A stretch of 64,000 nucleotides of DNA, taken from assembly GCA_005406025.1 (NCBI GenBank), contig BGZK01000293.1, forward strand, positions 1 through 64,000, in the 5' to 3' direction. Origin of the DNA: Eumeta japonica (taxonomy: Eukaryota > Arthropoda > Insecta > Lepidoptera > Psychidae). The notes under the pieces were generated by a model. It saw nothing but the letters and a program-made list of their open reading frames with translations, ran no database searches and had not been told where the DNA came from. Position numbers and translations under genes: made by a program. This document shows, one piece after another, positions 36,160 through 47,238 of this stretch; position 1 is the stretch's first letter; every line of letters begins with the position of its first letter.

Positions 36160-36425
36160 CACAGAATACAGACATAAAGTAACAGCCTCCGCTGGTCGTT
36201 TCGTTCAGTGAGTGAGAGTTTCGGTGGTCCACTCCCCATCCTCTTCCATCAGCCCATTGCCCTATACATCACCCTTTCCCCTGCGCCCAATTTTCTCTCC
36301 TCAGATATCCTTTTTCTATTTAAGCGTATGGCAACGCACTGGTGACTCATCTGGGGCAGCTGGTGTACATGGGCGGTGGTGACCACGTGCTTTTTGGTGG
36401 TTCGTATGTTCGTTTGCCTTTCGAT
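36160..36425 (+). repeat. lepidopteran dispersed repeat (copy 2 of 2)
   Basis: Contains agtgagtgagagtttcggtg, a C-rich middle with CCATCC-like words, then ggcaacgcactggtgactca and gtacatgggcggtggtgacc. It matches the minus strand of 15,090-15,440. Confidence 0.65.
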
Positions 36426-36738
36426 TTGCTATAAAAAAGCCATATAACTTCTGATGAGTGCTACGTGTTTACTATTTGGAACCAAATGGGATAAAATATT
36501 GTCATAATATTTGTATCAGGCTAAAAACAAGCATGAATTGCCAATTCAATTTGCTATCAAGTGTAATTTAAAAGTGTCTGTTGTTTTTAGGTTTAGAATA
36601 TAAAAATTAAAATGATCAATTAAATAACTTTAATAAAAATAATATACAAAATGTAGGTTTCGCGGCAAATATATAAATATATACCATTTTTGACACAATC
36701 AAATCTTACGTTACAAAATATAATTTTTTTTACAGTGT
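36426..36738 (-). other. 3' flank of tail A
   Basis: AT-rich; presumably tail A 3' untranslated region. ATTAAA-type word on the minus strand near 36,629. Confidence 0.45.
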
Positions 36739-38220
36739 CTAATTCACATGCATAATACAAAGAGCAAAGTGGATTGCTGTGATAGTTGCCACGATAAATG
36801 TAGATTGTAAACCAGTCGCAGAATCCGGTGTCGTACCGGTGTCGTCCATTGTGGTAGGAGCTGATGTGGTGATGGTGTCGTCGACAGTGGTGGTGGTGTC
36901 GGGGACGGTGATGTTGGTGTAATCGTCCAGGTAGTCGAGGTTTAAGAAAGTGATTCTTTCGGCTACTTCAGGGTATACAGGACTGCGACGCTCGATGTAA
37001 TCACGGAGACTTGTCACTTCATCATAGTTCTGTTCTTCGGCCGGCAGACCGACGAGCATAGAATACCCGTGCTCACCTTGAGCGAGAGCTCTGGGCATCA
37101 AGATTTTGTACGTGAACGAATTTTCTATTATGTAAAACTCCGGTACGTAGCACGACCAGCATCTTATCAATGACGATACAACTCTAGAACCTACGGGCAT
37201 ACTGAAATCGTAGACTACCCTTATTCCTGAAAATTGCAAAAACTGACCCGAGGGCGAGTGCAAAGCATAGTTCGCAACGGAATGTTCGAGGACCTGTTTC
37301 AGAATCACTCCGCTCATGGTCACCGCAACTACAACGCTCTCAGCTGGCAGAAGGTTTATTAAATCCTGCGCGTTAAGGGTCGAAGGTCGAGTAGTGATAG
37401 AAGAAGCGATTGCGGCACTTTGTATGATAGCCGCCGCCGCGTCTGTCCATCTGTCTCCTTCGAAATTAATGGCGTGATGATAGACCATAGCGTCCGTTAT
37501 TAAGTTACCGAGGTTGCATTCTTCGCTACCACAGCTATCTCCGTCCAGAACGACTAAGGTTTGGCCGATTATTTCGTTGGTTAAATCAATATTGTCAGTA
37601 TACAAGTTTATAATTTCAACTATTTCACTGTCCTGTGGCACAAATTCGTCTAAAAGAATAGGAGTGCTGTCGTATCCTATTATTTCACCATCGCTGTCAA
37701 AGACAACGTGTATTTTTCCTAGTTGGTGGGAATAAGTATGAGATTGTACCACAGTAACATTTCTTCCTGTCAACTGTCGTACAGTTACGGTTTCAACTTT
37801 TTCATTGAAATCTTGTCTGTTTTTTCCATTCCAAAAATATTTATTGCCAAAACCACCAATCACTAAATCGATGTCTTCTACTTCTCTAGCAATCTCCAGA
37901 TCTCTTTCATGCGACGAATGACCCAAAGCAATCAAAATGTCCACGTTTTTGGACTTCAATAGTTCCACTTCAGCTCTTAAAGCTATAATTTCATCGATGT
38001 ACTCAACATCGGAATGCGAGAACATTTTGCTGTCGGGATGGAGGTAACCGATAATACCAACTTTTACACCTTCAATGTCGAGTACAACCGATTTGTGGAT
38101 GTCAGCAGTTTTAATGTCATCGCTTAGGATCACGTTCGACGATAAAATGGGTGCATGAATATTTTCGATGAACGGTGATAGTTTTGATCCGCTGGGTTCG
38201 AATTCACTGTTCCCAAGACA
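36739..38220 (-). CDS. 5'-nucleotidase alternative terminal exon A, predicted catalytically dead (pseudoenzyme)
   Basis: One uninterrupted terminal exon of 493 codons; acceptor tgtttttccag, phase 0, opening CLGNSEFE. With the head, about 617 residues. Fold and length are kept, including cysteine pairs (CGSEEC, CWSC), but active-site positions have changed. In CD73 numbering: dyad H118 to S, D121 to E, metal ligand H243 to F (GGFGNK), R354 to G, R395 to A (QSAAIAS), F417 to A (LLPAES), F500 to A and D506 to H (LAQGEHGY). N117 and H220 remain. The C-terminus adds a Thr-rich, mucin-like stretch of about 35 residues (TTTTVDD, TTSAPTTMDDTGTT) before a hydrophobic end that looks like a GPI signal. 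No stop or frameshift occurs over nearly 1.5 kb, so the loss is not simple decay. It is the tail nearest the head, about 960 bp from exon 2. A surface binding or decoy role is inference. Confidence 0.9.
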   Translation of the reverse strand, partial: CLGNSEFEPSGSKLSPFIENIHAPILSSNVILSDDIKTADIHKSVVLDIEGVKVGIIGYLHPDSKMFSHSDVEYIDEIIALRAEVELLKSKNVDILIALGHSSHERDLEIAREVEDIDLVIGGFGNKYFWNGKNRQDFNEKVETVTVRQLTGRNVTVVQSHTYSHQLGKIHVVFDSDGEIIGYDSTPILLDEFVPQDSEIVEIINLYTDNIDLTNEIIGQTLVVLDGDSCGSEECNLGNLITDAMVYHHAINFEGDRWTDAAAAIIQSAAIASSITTRPSTLNAQDLINLLPAESVVVAVTMSGVILKQVLEHSVANYALHSPSGQFLQFSGIRVVYDFSMPVGSRVVSSLIRCWSCYVPEFYIIENSFTYKILMPRALAQGEHGYSMLVGLPAEEQNYDEVTSLRDYIERRSPVYPEVAERITFLNLDYLDDYTNITVPDTTTTVDDTITTSAPTTMDDTGTTPDSATGLQSTFIVATITAIHFALCIMHVN

Positions 38221-39182
38221 CTGGAAAAACAGGCAATTGAAGTTAGATATGGCAGACAATATGTATTTGTAAAGCAAAAAGTTAGTGATGCCTTAATAAG
38301 ATATTAAAAAAAGATAGACAAGAATTGCAAAAGAAATACCAGTAAACAATAGAGTCATGCGTTAGTTTATATACGTGCAGGACAAAATTGAATTATGTTA
38401 ATTGTATTGTACAACAGTGTTAGGGTGTAGGTTAGTTTCAAGCCATACAATTATAGTTAGTTGTTAGGGTGACATGCATTCCATTCTTAGATAAAATCTG
38501 AAACTTACGTATTTAAGTCATCGTGACTGTTTGTCTTTGAACAACATTTGATAAAGGCTTAGATTGTAAAATCATATTTAAACATGATTATGTTACTTCG
38601 AGTGCCGACTTTTCGCGAAGCGTGTTGTCCTTTGATAGTATCCTGGCGTTTATTTGGTACTGCATTCGTATCTCATCGGTGTGTATTTGTTACTGGAAAT
38701 TTTTTTCACGCCTTCTTATAATTCGTTTCAATCTTATAAAAGACGTTAGCGAATAGTATAATGATTAATAACCACCACAGAGTATTGGGGCTAAATAATA
38801 TATTTAAGATGTAACAGTTGTGTAGAATTCAAATTTCTTGATTTCGTAATATTGTCTATAAATGACCTAATTATATTTTATATTATTACACAGACATAAT
38901 AGATACGTATGTTTTATATTGACATAAAGAATGCATGTTCTAGGTTTTTTTTTTAAATCAATTTTATGGACTAGTAATTTTTTTGGGGTCGATTATGGAG
39001 TTGATGCCCAGGGCTCTAAAATTTAAAAGAGTTTTAGAGCCATCCTAAAATCAAATCTATTCTTATATAACGAAATTTAGTTACAAACGCATTCGAGATA
39101 AAAACACGTGCCGTCTCGATCGGGCTTAATTCTGAACTGTACGAGTCCGACATTTGGTCGGCGATCGTCGCGCGATAGTTAC
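38221..39182 (-). other. intron between shared exon 2 and tail A
   Basis: Donor gtaact at 39,182 and acceptor ttttccag before 38,220 give a 962-bp intron, the shortest of the four possible head-to-tail joins. Nothing else recognised. Confidence 0.75.
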
Positions 39183-40629
39183 CACGGCGTCCGGTCGTAG
39201 GGCGTTGATGAAGTCGGCGGCTATCCGCCATTTGTAGAGGGTGAACCAGGCGGTGCCGGTGTAGGTGTCGCCGGCGTTCAGGTACAGCACCGGGGGGCCG
39301 CCGGCCGCCGCCGCGGCTCTGTATTCCTTTACGCTGTAATAAAAAAAAAGATACGGATATCTCAAACACGGTGTAAATGCAATCGATCGTCGACTGATTT
39401 ATTTCTTTGAGCGAGATTTTGGTATTTTTTATATTTATTTGCATAATATAAAACATACGGTCTGAGAATTGTAAAAATAACACATGTATTATACTTTGGC
39501 ATACTTAGATATTTTCATAGAAAAACATAATTTTGGCAGTTAATTAATCTACTGTTGACTTATGCGTAGTGCACATGTATGGATTTTAGTATGTATAAGA
39601 GCAAAATTTCATTTGTTAGGCATGCGTTTCACAGGAGAAAATGTCCGATAAAACAATAGCGTCGGGCAGGGCGAGTTATTCGAATCGATCAAGGAAAATC
39701 GTCGTCATCGATTTTTTTTGGCGAATCACTAATTTGGCTTTTTCTTATTATTTGCTTGATCTACGTTATAGTAGGGACATATTGCTCTTAATTATTTTTT
39801 TCCATCCCAGACGCTCTGTGCTCTTTGAATTTCATCATCAGTATAGTATTATATTCATCCATTTCGGATGAATCCATCCGTACAATCGTAACATTTCATT
39901 TCTTTTAATACCTTAGTCTCTACATTTTCTTCTAAATCACAAAGTTTTTGACGTCACTATTCTCATACTTCTAATTCAAGTACTCTCCACACGTAATATT
40001 TAAGTTCACTGCTTTAAAATAATATTACCGATAACGCGATCATTAATATAATTGTTGCGTCAGGTTTTAAGCATCTTACTGTTGAGATGTAATCCTTCCA
40101 CAATTTTTTATTTCAGTTTGAGGGATTTGGATAGAAAGCCTTCCGCATTGGTCCAATGCGGACTGGGACAACACCAGCTGGTGAGAAGGCAGTCGGTGTT
40201 GCTTGGTATTAACGATTGATGTCACCATGTGATGACAAAAGTTGGAACCGATTGCTTTATCTATTCTCAGATACACAAATTTGATCCGATTAAAAACTAA
40301 ATGCTCAATTAGCCCGTGGACAGAATCGTACGGTAGTACACAAAACCGTGTCATCAGTTCATAGAATTATAGAGTCGCTGTTAAAATTAATAAATCTGGA
40401 AAACTTACACGTGAGCGACCCGCGGGAAGCCGCCGTAGCACTTGCCGGCGTCGCGGTCCTCGGTGGTGCACACGCCGCTCAGCTGCGAGGTCTGCTCGAA
40501 GTGCGCGTGCATGTCGTTGTTGTGAAGGATGACCAGCTCCAGGCCGGCGGCCGGCGGTTCTTGCACCACGGAGCCGCTGCTCAAGGCGCACATCAGCGCC
40601 ACCAGCGCTAGGTGTCTCTGCGTTAGCAT
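39183..40629 (-). CDS. shared 5' exons (head) of the 5'-nucleotidase/apyrase locus
   Basis: Exon 1 coding part is 40,629..40,409 (73 codons plus 2 nt, donor gtaagt). Exon 2 is 39,333..39,183 (151 nt, acceptor ttattacag, donor gtaact) and ends in phase 0 after RPDAV. Together 124 residues. The start has a hydrophobic signal peptide (about 1-20) and an AACC-ATG context. An upstream in-frame ATG at 40,728 exists without a stop between, but would hide the signal. Metal motifs are LHNNDMHAHFEQ (D39, H41) and NAGDTYTGT (D96), equal to CD73 D36, H38 and D85. Cysteines in CTTEDRDAGKC match the CD73 C51-C57 bridge. Exons 1 and 2 are markedly richer in G+C than the tails, with a run of five Ala in exon 2. 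The head cannot fold alone: it lacks the GNHEFD dyad and both later histidines, which each tail supplies or has lost. A minus-strand TATA-like word is near 40,706-40,715. Confidence 0.9.
39334..40408 (-). other. intron 1 of the nucleotidase locus
   Basis: About 1.07 kb with consensus borders. It contains a perfect 9-bp-arm hairpin, CCGCATTGG-T-CCAATGCGG (about 40,143-40,161), inside a more balanced patch that may be a repeat. Confidence 0.75.
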
Positions 40630-40904
40630 GGTTGATAAGTTAAAACCGAAAACAATACTTATTACGCTATGAAAATTTCGTTCTTCTTCCGTAGTTGCAA
40701 TATATACATATATAAGTAAAATAAACATCGTCTCGTAATATGAAAATGATAAGGTAATTTAGCATCTAAAGTGAGACCAAGAAATAAAGTCATGTCCATA
40801 ATGCTCACTAGTGTATTCTTGACCATTACGTTTACGTCAATCAGTTTATTATTAATAAATAAAAATTTTACAATTTTTGTTTCCCTCTGTAATTGAGAAG
40901 AAAT
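40630..40904. other. 5' flank of the nucleotidase head
   Basis: Holds the presumed promoter and leader of the nucleotidase locus on the minus strand; otherwise nothing distinct. Confidence 0.45.
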
Positions 40905-42150
40905 ATATTAATGCTTAGCCATTCCACTATTTTAGAGATGGTACTGTTTACTCCGTTAAAATTTGGTTGTTGCCTATTAATCTTAAAAAGTAAACATTAG
41001 CAAACATTACAACCCCATGCTCATCCTTAACGTAATGTGGTAGAATATTAATATAAATTAGGAATAGAAATGGTGCAAGAACTGAACCCTGTGGCACACC
41101 CATATTGACTGCAGACCCTGTCGACCTCTCGCCATTAACTTCTACCCTTTGAATTCTACCACTCAAATAGAGCTCCAGAATTTCAAGCGATCAACCCGTG
41201 ACACCATAATAAATGTAGATTCCTCTTCAATGTATCATGATGAACGCAATTAAATGCCTTGGATGAATCACAGAAAACCTCAATTGCGTCCTGTGAATCT
41301 TGTATTGTGTAAGGTGTTAATTCGCGGAAATCCATGGTAGACGCTTGCCTGCAACATGCATTAACATGCAGCATGTAACCCACCACTGACCCTCGAATCT
41401 GCCTCTCCCCTACGAATCTCTATCCAAATGATTGAATATTGATTCCAGAGGATTGACCGATATCGAACACTTAAACTACGTACGTTTCATGCCAACCAGG
41501 CACTTTCCTGAGGATGTGCCTGGTTGGCATGAAACGTACGTAGAACAGTTTAACAGTTAGCGGAATAAGATAATTATAAAAATAAATAACACTTGCTAAG
41601 GTGTTCGATATCTGTCAATCCTCTGGAATCAATATTCAATCATCTGGATACAGATTCGTAGTGGAGAGGCAGATTCGAAGGTCAGCGGTGGGTAGCATGA
41701 TGCATGTTAATGCATGTTGCAGTCAAGCGTCCTCTGAATCCTCACAGGCGTAAAAAGTCTGCTAAATAATCTCACAATTGGCTTTAGTTGTTGAGCGACC
41801 CTTTGTGAATCCAAACTGTTTAACGTTCATCAAACTGTTGTTATGTAAACACCGCAACAATTGGTTTAAGATAAGCTTTTCAAATATTATACTAAGTGCC
41901 GGTACTATTGATATCGGTCTAAAGTAAGTAGGGTCAGATATAATACAGGATCTAAGTGATGGAATAACTTCACTTTGTTCATTATATCCGGAAATACACC
42001 ATCATCAACGCAAGCATTAAATTTCACTACTAAGCATAAAGCAATGCAGTCTATTATTGAATATATTATTTTCACAGAAAGGTGATAACCTTTCTGTAAA
42101 AATGTATGTAAAGATCCGCGGTTTTTTCCATTTTTATACATTGGAATGTT
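40905..42150 (-). pseudogene. decayed non-LTR retrotransposon reverse transcriptase (jockey/CR1-like)
   Basis: Read on the minus strand from high to low coordinates, the pieces come in the right order: DDGVFPDIMNKVKLF (about 42,000), FRPIS-like text and a GFTKGRSTTKAN-type block (about 41,800), then VFCDSSKAFNCVHHDTL (about 41,220-41,275), and GVPQGSVLAPFLFLIYIN (about 41,050-41,105). The final catalytic box is degraded (MFANVYFL where FADD would stand). Pieces lie in several frames, and a fold-back element interrupts the copy at about 41,340-41,731. Non-functional. Confidence 0.85.
41340..41731. mobile_element. fold-back (long inverted repeat) element inside the LINE
   Basis: Two arms face each other around a 12-nt loop at 41,504-41,515. 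The inner 28 bp (41,476-41,503 and 41,516-41,543) pair perfectly. The outer parts (41,340-about 41,470 and about 41,601-41,731) pair with scattered mismatches, and the right arm carries about 57 extra bases (41,544-41,600). A 14-bp near-repeat, gcgtcctgtgaatc/gcgtcctctgaatc, flanks it at 41,286-41,299 and 41,727-41,740. No coding capacity. Confidence 0.8.
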
Positions 42151-43679
42151 TTAAGAATGTCATATTAGTTGACGTGATTAAATACATATACAATACACAA
42201 ACATCGACATTACCTTTCAACAAAGATTCGGCGAGAACGGGCGATGATTTCAGAAAAATGTAGTCGAAACTGGCATACTAACAAAAAACTTTTCAAAAGC
42301 ACAGATAACTTCTATGTCTTTGTGTAAGATTTTATCATCAATCTTTATTTGAATTATTATATGGCGAGATATGTGTTTTTCAGTTTCACTATGTATTATA
42401 TTTCAAGTACTTTTTTATCGTGTCTATGCTCTTTTTTATTTTATTATAGATAAACATTGATTTAACGGCTGCTCGTACATGCTTCTTTTTTTTTCAATTT
42501 CTTAGGTAATTGATTAAAATAACTGAATTGTTATACCACTTTTCCTGATAAAGTACGTATAATCTACGCCTGCTAGGATAAATACTCACTGTCGCCCAAT
42601 CACTAAATGATAAGGTTTTATTAAAATCAGTGGCGAAAATGGAGATAAAGCAAAAAACTTTTGCCTACCTTTGTACATTGTTAAAAAATCAAATCATTTC
42701 GTTGCACAAAAAAAAAATATAAGAAAAAATAACAATAACGAATTATTTAATACAGCGCCCTCTATAATTATGGTTAAACATCTCTAGTATTTCATAAGAA
42801 ATACGATATAAGCTGTATGGTGCGCTGTTGAGCGTCATCGGCGCGTTCATTTGCTTATAAATCAAACAAACAGTGATACACGTATAGAAAACATACACAA
42901 AAATTAGTTTCGTATGCATTAAAAACATATCAACTAACAAACATAATTTCAGATTCTGTCTAGATAGAGAAACGGACAAAATTAAATAGTTTTGTAATCT
43001 GAACGCTTTTGTGATTTTAAATAGCGTTTTATAATTAATACGTACATACGTCATTATCATTTTTTAACAGTCATGACGCTGTCGTATTTGTATTCATAAA
43101 CACTATAATTTTGATAGTTTTATATTATTTGTGTTATTGTATCGTGCAAGTAGTAAAAATGTTTAATCACAGTTGTGATATTTGTGACGGAAATGTTTGC
43201 TTAGTAAAATTAAACAGTTATAGACTAAAATAGACGACTCAAAAAACAGGAAATGTAAGTAGAAAATGTAATAGTAAGTACTTGAAATATTTAGCTTGCT
43301 TACTGTGTGAAAACACAAAAATAGATTGCCATATTTTCCATATATTTTATTCACAACTACGAAATCGGTTTGGAATAATCACGGATACGTTGTTTTGCAT
43401 AACTTGACAAATGCCGTTAAAAAACACGACCAGTCAGAAAAAAACACTTAAAGTCGTGCTTAAAATTACATACTTTTGGTAAAACTCGCATCGAAACAAG
43501 TTTATGCAGTTAATATAAATTAGACATTCAAAAGTAGATAGAAATCGTAACCTTTTTCAACGCTTTATCGATATTGTATGTTTTTTTGGGTAAATAAGAA
43601 TTATCTATTCAAGGATACGATGAAACAATCTCTTAGTTAAATAAAGGGAAATATTAAAAATGGTAAAATTTATTATCGA
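42151..43679. other. AT-rich region without supported gene
   Basis: Short open frames on both strands look non-coding. No bounded element was recognised. Confidence 0.45.
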
Positions 43680-44560
43680 AATATGATGATATTTTAGAAG
43701 GTTATTTAGAAAGTTCCACTCAGGCTTTCACAGCCTTATGCAGTAGAGTTCAAAATAATTTAATTTCTAGTACTGCCTCTCTGATATAGAGCAAAATTAA
43801 AAAAAAAAAAAAACAGATATATGATACTGATTTTCGGCAATTATTATTGATGAAACGTCGGATGTTAGCCGAAGGAAACAGCTCGTAGTTATATTGCGAT
43901 ATTTTGTAGATTCCAAAGTAGTCGACTGATTTATAAAATAGGTGGATGTCAATTTTGATTTCACACGTATTTTACTAACTTTTGATGTCCTCTGAGAATA
44001 TGATAGCTTATTTAAAATAATAGCTCAAATATACTACTCATAGACGACTCAACAGTTGTCTTTGAGCAAAATAGTGACCAAGCTAACATTAAGGAATATT
44101 GTTCATTAACTCATTTTGTTTGATGTTCTGCTCATCTTAAATTAGATTCTTTCTAAATTTTGTCAACGAATTGGCAAAAATGAGCGATTTTTCAGTATTA
44201 TTAAAAGCATAACGAAATTTTTCACGGTAGTACAAAAAAAATTAGCTCATTACGGCCAATGCCCCAAAATACTGCGCGTTGTCGAAACACGTTGGTCTGA
44301 CGATTCGCCTATCGTAAATATGGGACTATGATACATTAATTAAAGCTCACGTCATTCTTGTATAGTTTAAAAGAATTTGACTTCATCTTTTTTTTGGATG
44401 TTTTTGATAATATTTTCGTAGAAACAGATATTTTTAACGAAACATGATACAAAAAAACTTTTGCAATAGCTAACCCTAAAAATCATTTTGAATTTGAATT
44501 TACGTCCAGCTAAGGGGGAACGAGGGGCAAACATGAGGCAGGTTCAAGTCACAAATGCTC
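43680..44560 (+). pseudogene. fossil hAT-type transposase (DUF4371-like)
   Basis: Broken by stops and shifts, yet family words survive in order: IIIDETSDVSRRKQLVV (about 43,840-43,895), LRYFVDS, a CSAHLKLDSF block (about 44,120) and RVVETRWSDD (about 44,277-44,306). These match the RNase H-like core of hAT/ZMYM1-type transposases. No terminal repeats were found. It is older and of a different subfamily than the element at 53.7-57.8 kb. Confidence 0.7.
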
Positions 44561-45164
44561 CTCGTCGATTGCGTGATTCTAAAAGATCCAGAAACGAAGT
44601 ACCGTAGATTTTCTACTATATATGCAGATGTGTAGTTATTTCTACACTTGTCGCCGATTCGTTTCGCCACAAAACGGCCCAATTTCCATAAAAAAGAAAT
44701 GGTTTCGGGTCAGAATAAACTATTTCGGTCGATCTGCGCCTGAATACAAAGCACAAGTCCGCGTTGTGTAGGAAAATAGAAACGGTTAAATTTTTACATT
44801 AGGCTTTTCTGCGTTATTAAAATGAAAGCATTTCATTTTACAAGGTCGAAAAATACATGATTTCGAAACGAGATGTACGAAACTTTTCAAGAAGTGACGT
44901 GGATAATAGACTAGGGTTATGGTTGGTGATTACGTCAGCAATATTTATTTACTTTGAGTACCTACCTGATTATTCTGCAAAATTTGGTACATATCGATTT
45001 GAACATATGACAACTCTACCTGTTTATGCTCGAAAGCGAAAAGCATATTCAGAGATTCCTCTAATTGCTTACTCGCCCCTACGCTGTAATTTCTAAAATT
45101 TATTCGATTTCATTTTTGTCCGGTTCATAGTATTTACGTGTTATTAGTTAATGGTTGTTTTATA
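44561..45164. other. spacer, possibly continuation of the fossil transposon
   Basis: A 79-codon open frame (44,857-45,096) has no recognisable domain. No other feature. Confidence 0.35.
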
Positions 45165-45850
45165 TCGACGTATAAAAAGAGAAGGTGGACAGCCTCACGC
45201 CTACAATTTTTTTTTATTTTTATACAATTTTAAAAGTGCACCTAAAGACAATATGTCATACTGAGATAATTTTCAATTTGTTTATTTTTTAACAGTGTAC
45301 GTAAATGACATTACTATTCATCAAAAGATTTTAATGTTTAATGAATAGCCAATTTGTATACAATAAATAATAAGAAACATTTTTATCAATTTACTCTACA
45401 CACATTAGAAATGATCAAGTTTTTAATGTATAATTGAATCGATACTATAATATTAAAATTTCGAATTAACTACAATCTAATGTTACTACCACATTTTTAC
45501 TCTGCAAATAAATATCCTCGATTCGATTCATATATTCAAACGAAAAACAATAAAAAGTAATTAAAAGTTGAACCGCTCCACCGATGTATTGTTTTAGAAC
45601 AATATATGCAATTTGTAAAAATTACTTATGTTCTAGCAACAAAATCATCGTTTCTTGTACTATCTGAAGTTAAAAATGAACCTTTTTTTATGATCTTTTG
45701 ATTGAAACATCAAATGATAAACAATGTTTCTTTCCTTATCTTTCTTTGGTACTGCAAAATGGTATTGCAAAATGTGAGACAGAAATATCATGTAGGTATT
45801 TTTTGAGACGCTTTTCGATCTTAAAATAATAAGCAATTGTGCATATTTCT
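45165..45850 (+). repeat. dispersed repeat, copy 3 (internally shortened)
   Basis: Starts with gtataaaaagagaaggtgga as in copies 1 and 2, then lacks roughly 400 bases that include the hairpin, and resumes with the shared middle and right parts (aacaatgtttctttcctt, gcaaaatggtattgcaaaatg). It is more diverged than the other two. Confidence 0.6.
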
Positions 45851-46100
45851 TTTTGCATATGTGTTGTTTTACCATTGATCAATTTTGCGATTGTTGGCGT
45901 GATTAAAACCTTTTTAGTAGGATATTTAAGTAAATAACGTTTATATGTTGAGAACATAATAATTAAATAATAATTTTCCTGAATAAATATAAAATGCACT
46001 TTAAATTCCTTTAAAGTTTCTAATTTTTTTCTTTGTTTACTTAATAACTACCGCTCGTGAATAACAAAAACAGATATCATTATGAATTGCTTCGTCTTCT
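45851..46100. other. AT-rich spacer
   Basis: Nothing recognised. Confidence 0.4.
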
Positions 46101-46360
46101 TCATCTTTTAGATCGATCGATCTCGCCGCCAATCCCAATTCCGGCATGGGCTATGATCTCCACTCCGGTCGCCATCTGAATTTCAGTCCAAGTTCCGCTT
46201 AGATACTCGATCCTAGTTAAGTTTTGTTCAGTATGGTTTTTGAAGCTGATCCCAGTCCCACACTCGGTTATGATCCTGGTTGGAGTTTCAATTCTGATCC
46301 CCGCACTGCTTTCCACTCTGATTCCACACCATCACGGTTCATATTTGAACGGAGCCGGGG
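46101..46360. repeat. degenerate GATCC/CCGGT block
   Basis: Loosely periodic words (caatcccaattccgg, gatctccactccgg, gatcctggttgg). On the minus strand it reads as GIGI/GIRI-like peptide, an effect of the repeat. It is followed by ggagccgggggcaaa, the complement of a phrase beside the similar block at 34.86 kb. Confidence 0.5.
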
Positions 46361-47238
46361 GCAAATGTTAGTACGTTTATGAAAATAAAACATAAATTAT
46401 TTTACTAGGGAATAATGTAGCATCCTGTGCCAAAAGAAGGAGCTTCAAATTATTATTTTTCTTGTCTTTGTATAAAAATATATTTCTTTTTTGTTTAAAA
46501 ATTATCTTATGTCATATTCTAAAACATCTTTATACAAATTATATTATGTGCGTATACATGACGGCACATACATGTACGTTAAGGATTTTTACCACTTATA
46601 AGAAAACCGTAACCAAGTGTAAATCCAACTCGGGCAATGAAGGTGCAGTACAATGCTTTTTTACGTTTTATCACCCCACCGTTTAGACATCACCATACCA
46701 CCATTTCCTATTTTAAAATGCATAGCTTGTGTTTAGAACCCTACATTCTGCACGACCTAGGGCGAGTTAGGGTTTGCTGACGTCCTTTGCCACTGTCGCA
46801 ATGACAACCGCACCTAAGGCTCGACGCGTTTCCTAGGCATAGAATGAGTGGGACGATTGTCTTTAAGCCTGGGTTTATCGAACACCCTAAGGTTTTTGAA
46901 GCCAGATCGGCTTTTTGCCCCGAAATGATCGCGAAACTAAATATCACTCTAAATATTCGCGCCTAAGTTTAGAAAATAACAGTCTTGACATTAAGAGCAT
47001 CGCCTCCGAAACAACAAGCGAGGACAAGGGAATATATGTACATATCTTAACTTCATTGATTAGATATCGCGTATCTGTATTTATATATACGCTGGTGGAA
47101 ATCAACTTTACCAAAGGAGAGACTTGTGTTTTCGCCGAAAGATAATTCTAAACAGCATCAATAAATCTCATAGAGTTTAATATCAACAGACAAACATAAA
47201 CATCACTAAACATTGCAACTGCCGACAACCGTCTAGTA
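46361..47238. other. spacer without supported gene
   Basis: The stretch 46,735-46,930 is richer in G+C and may be a fragment of a retroelement, but no coding motif could be identified. Confidence 0.4.

Noticed and set aside
46741..46947. 68-codon minus-strand frame in a G+C-richer patch
   Set aside because: No identifiable motif; probably a retroelement fragment but unsupported.
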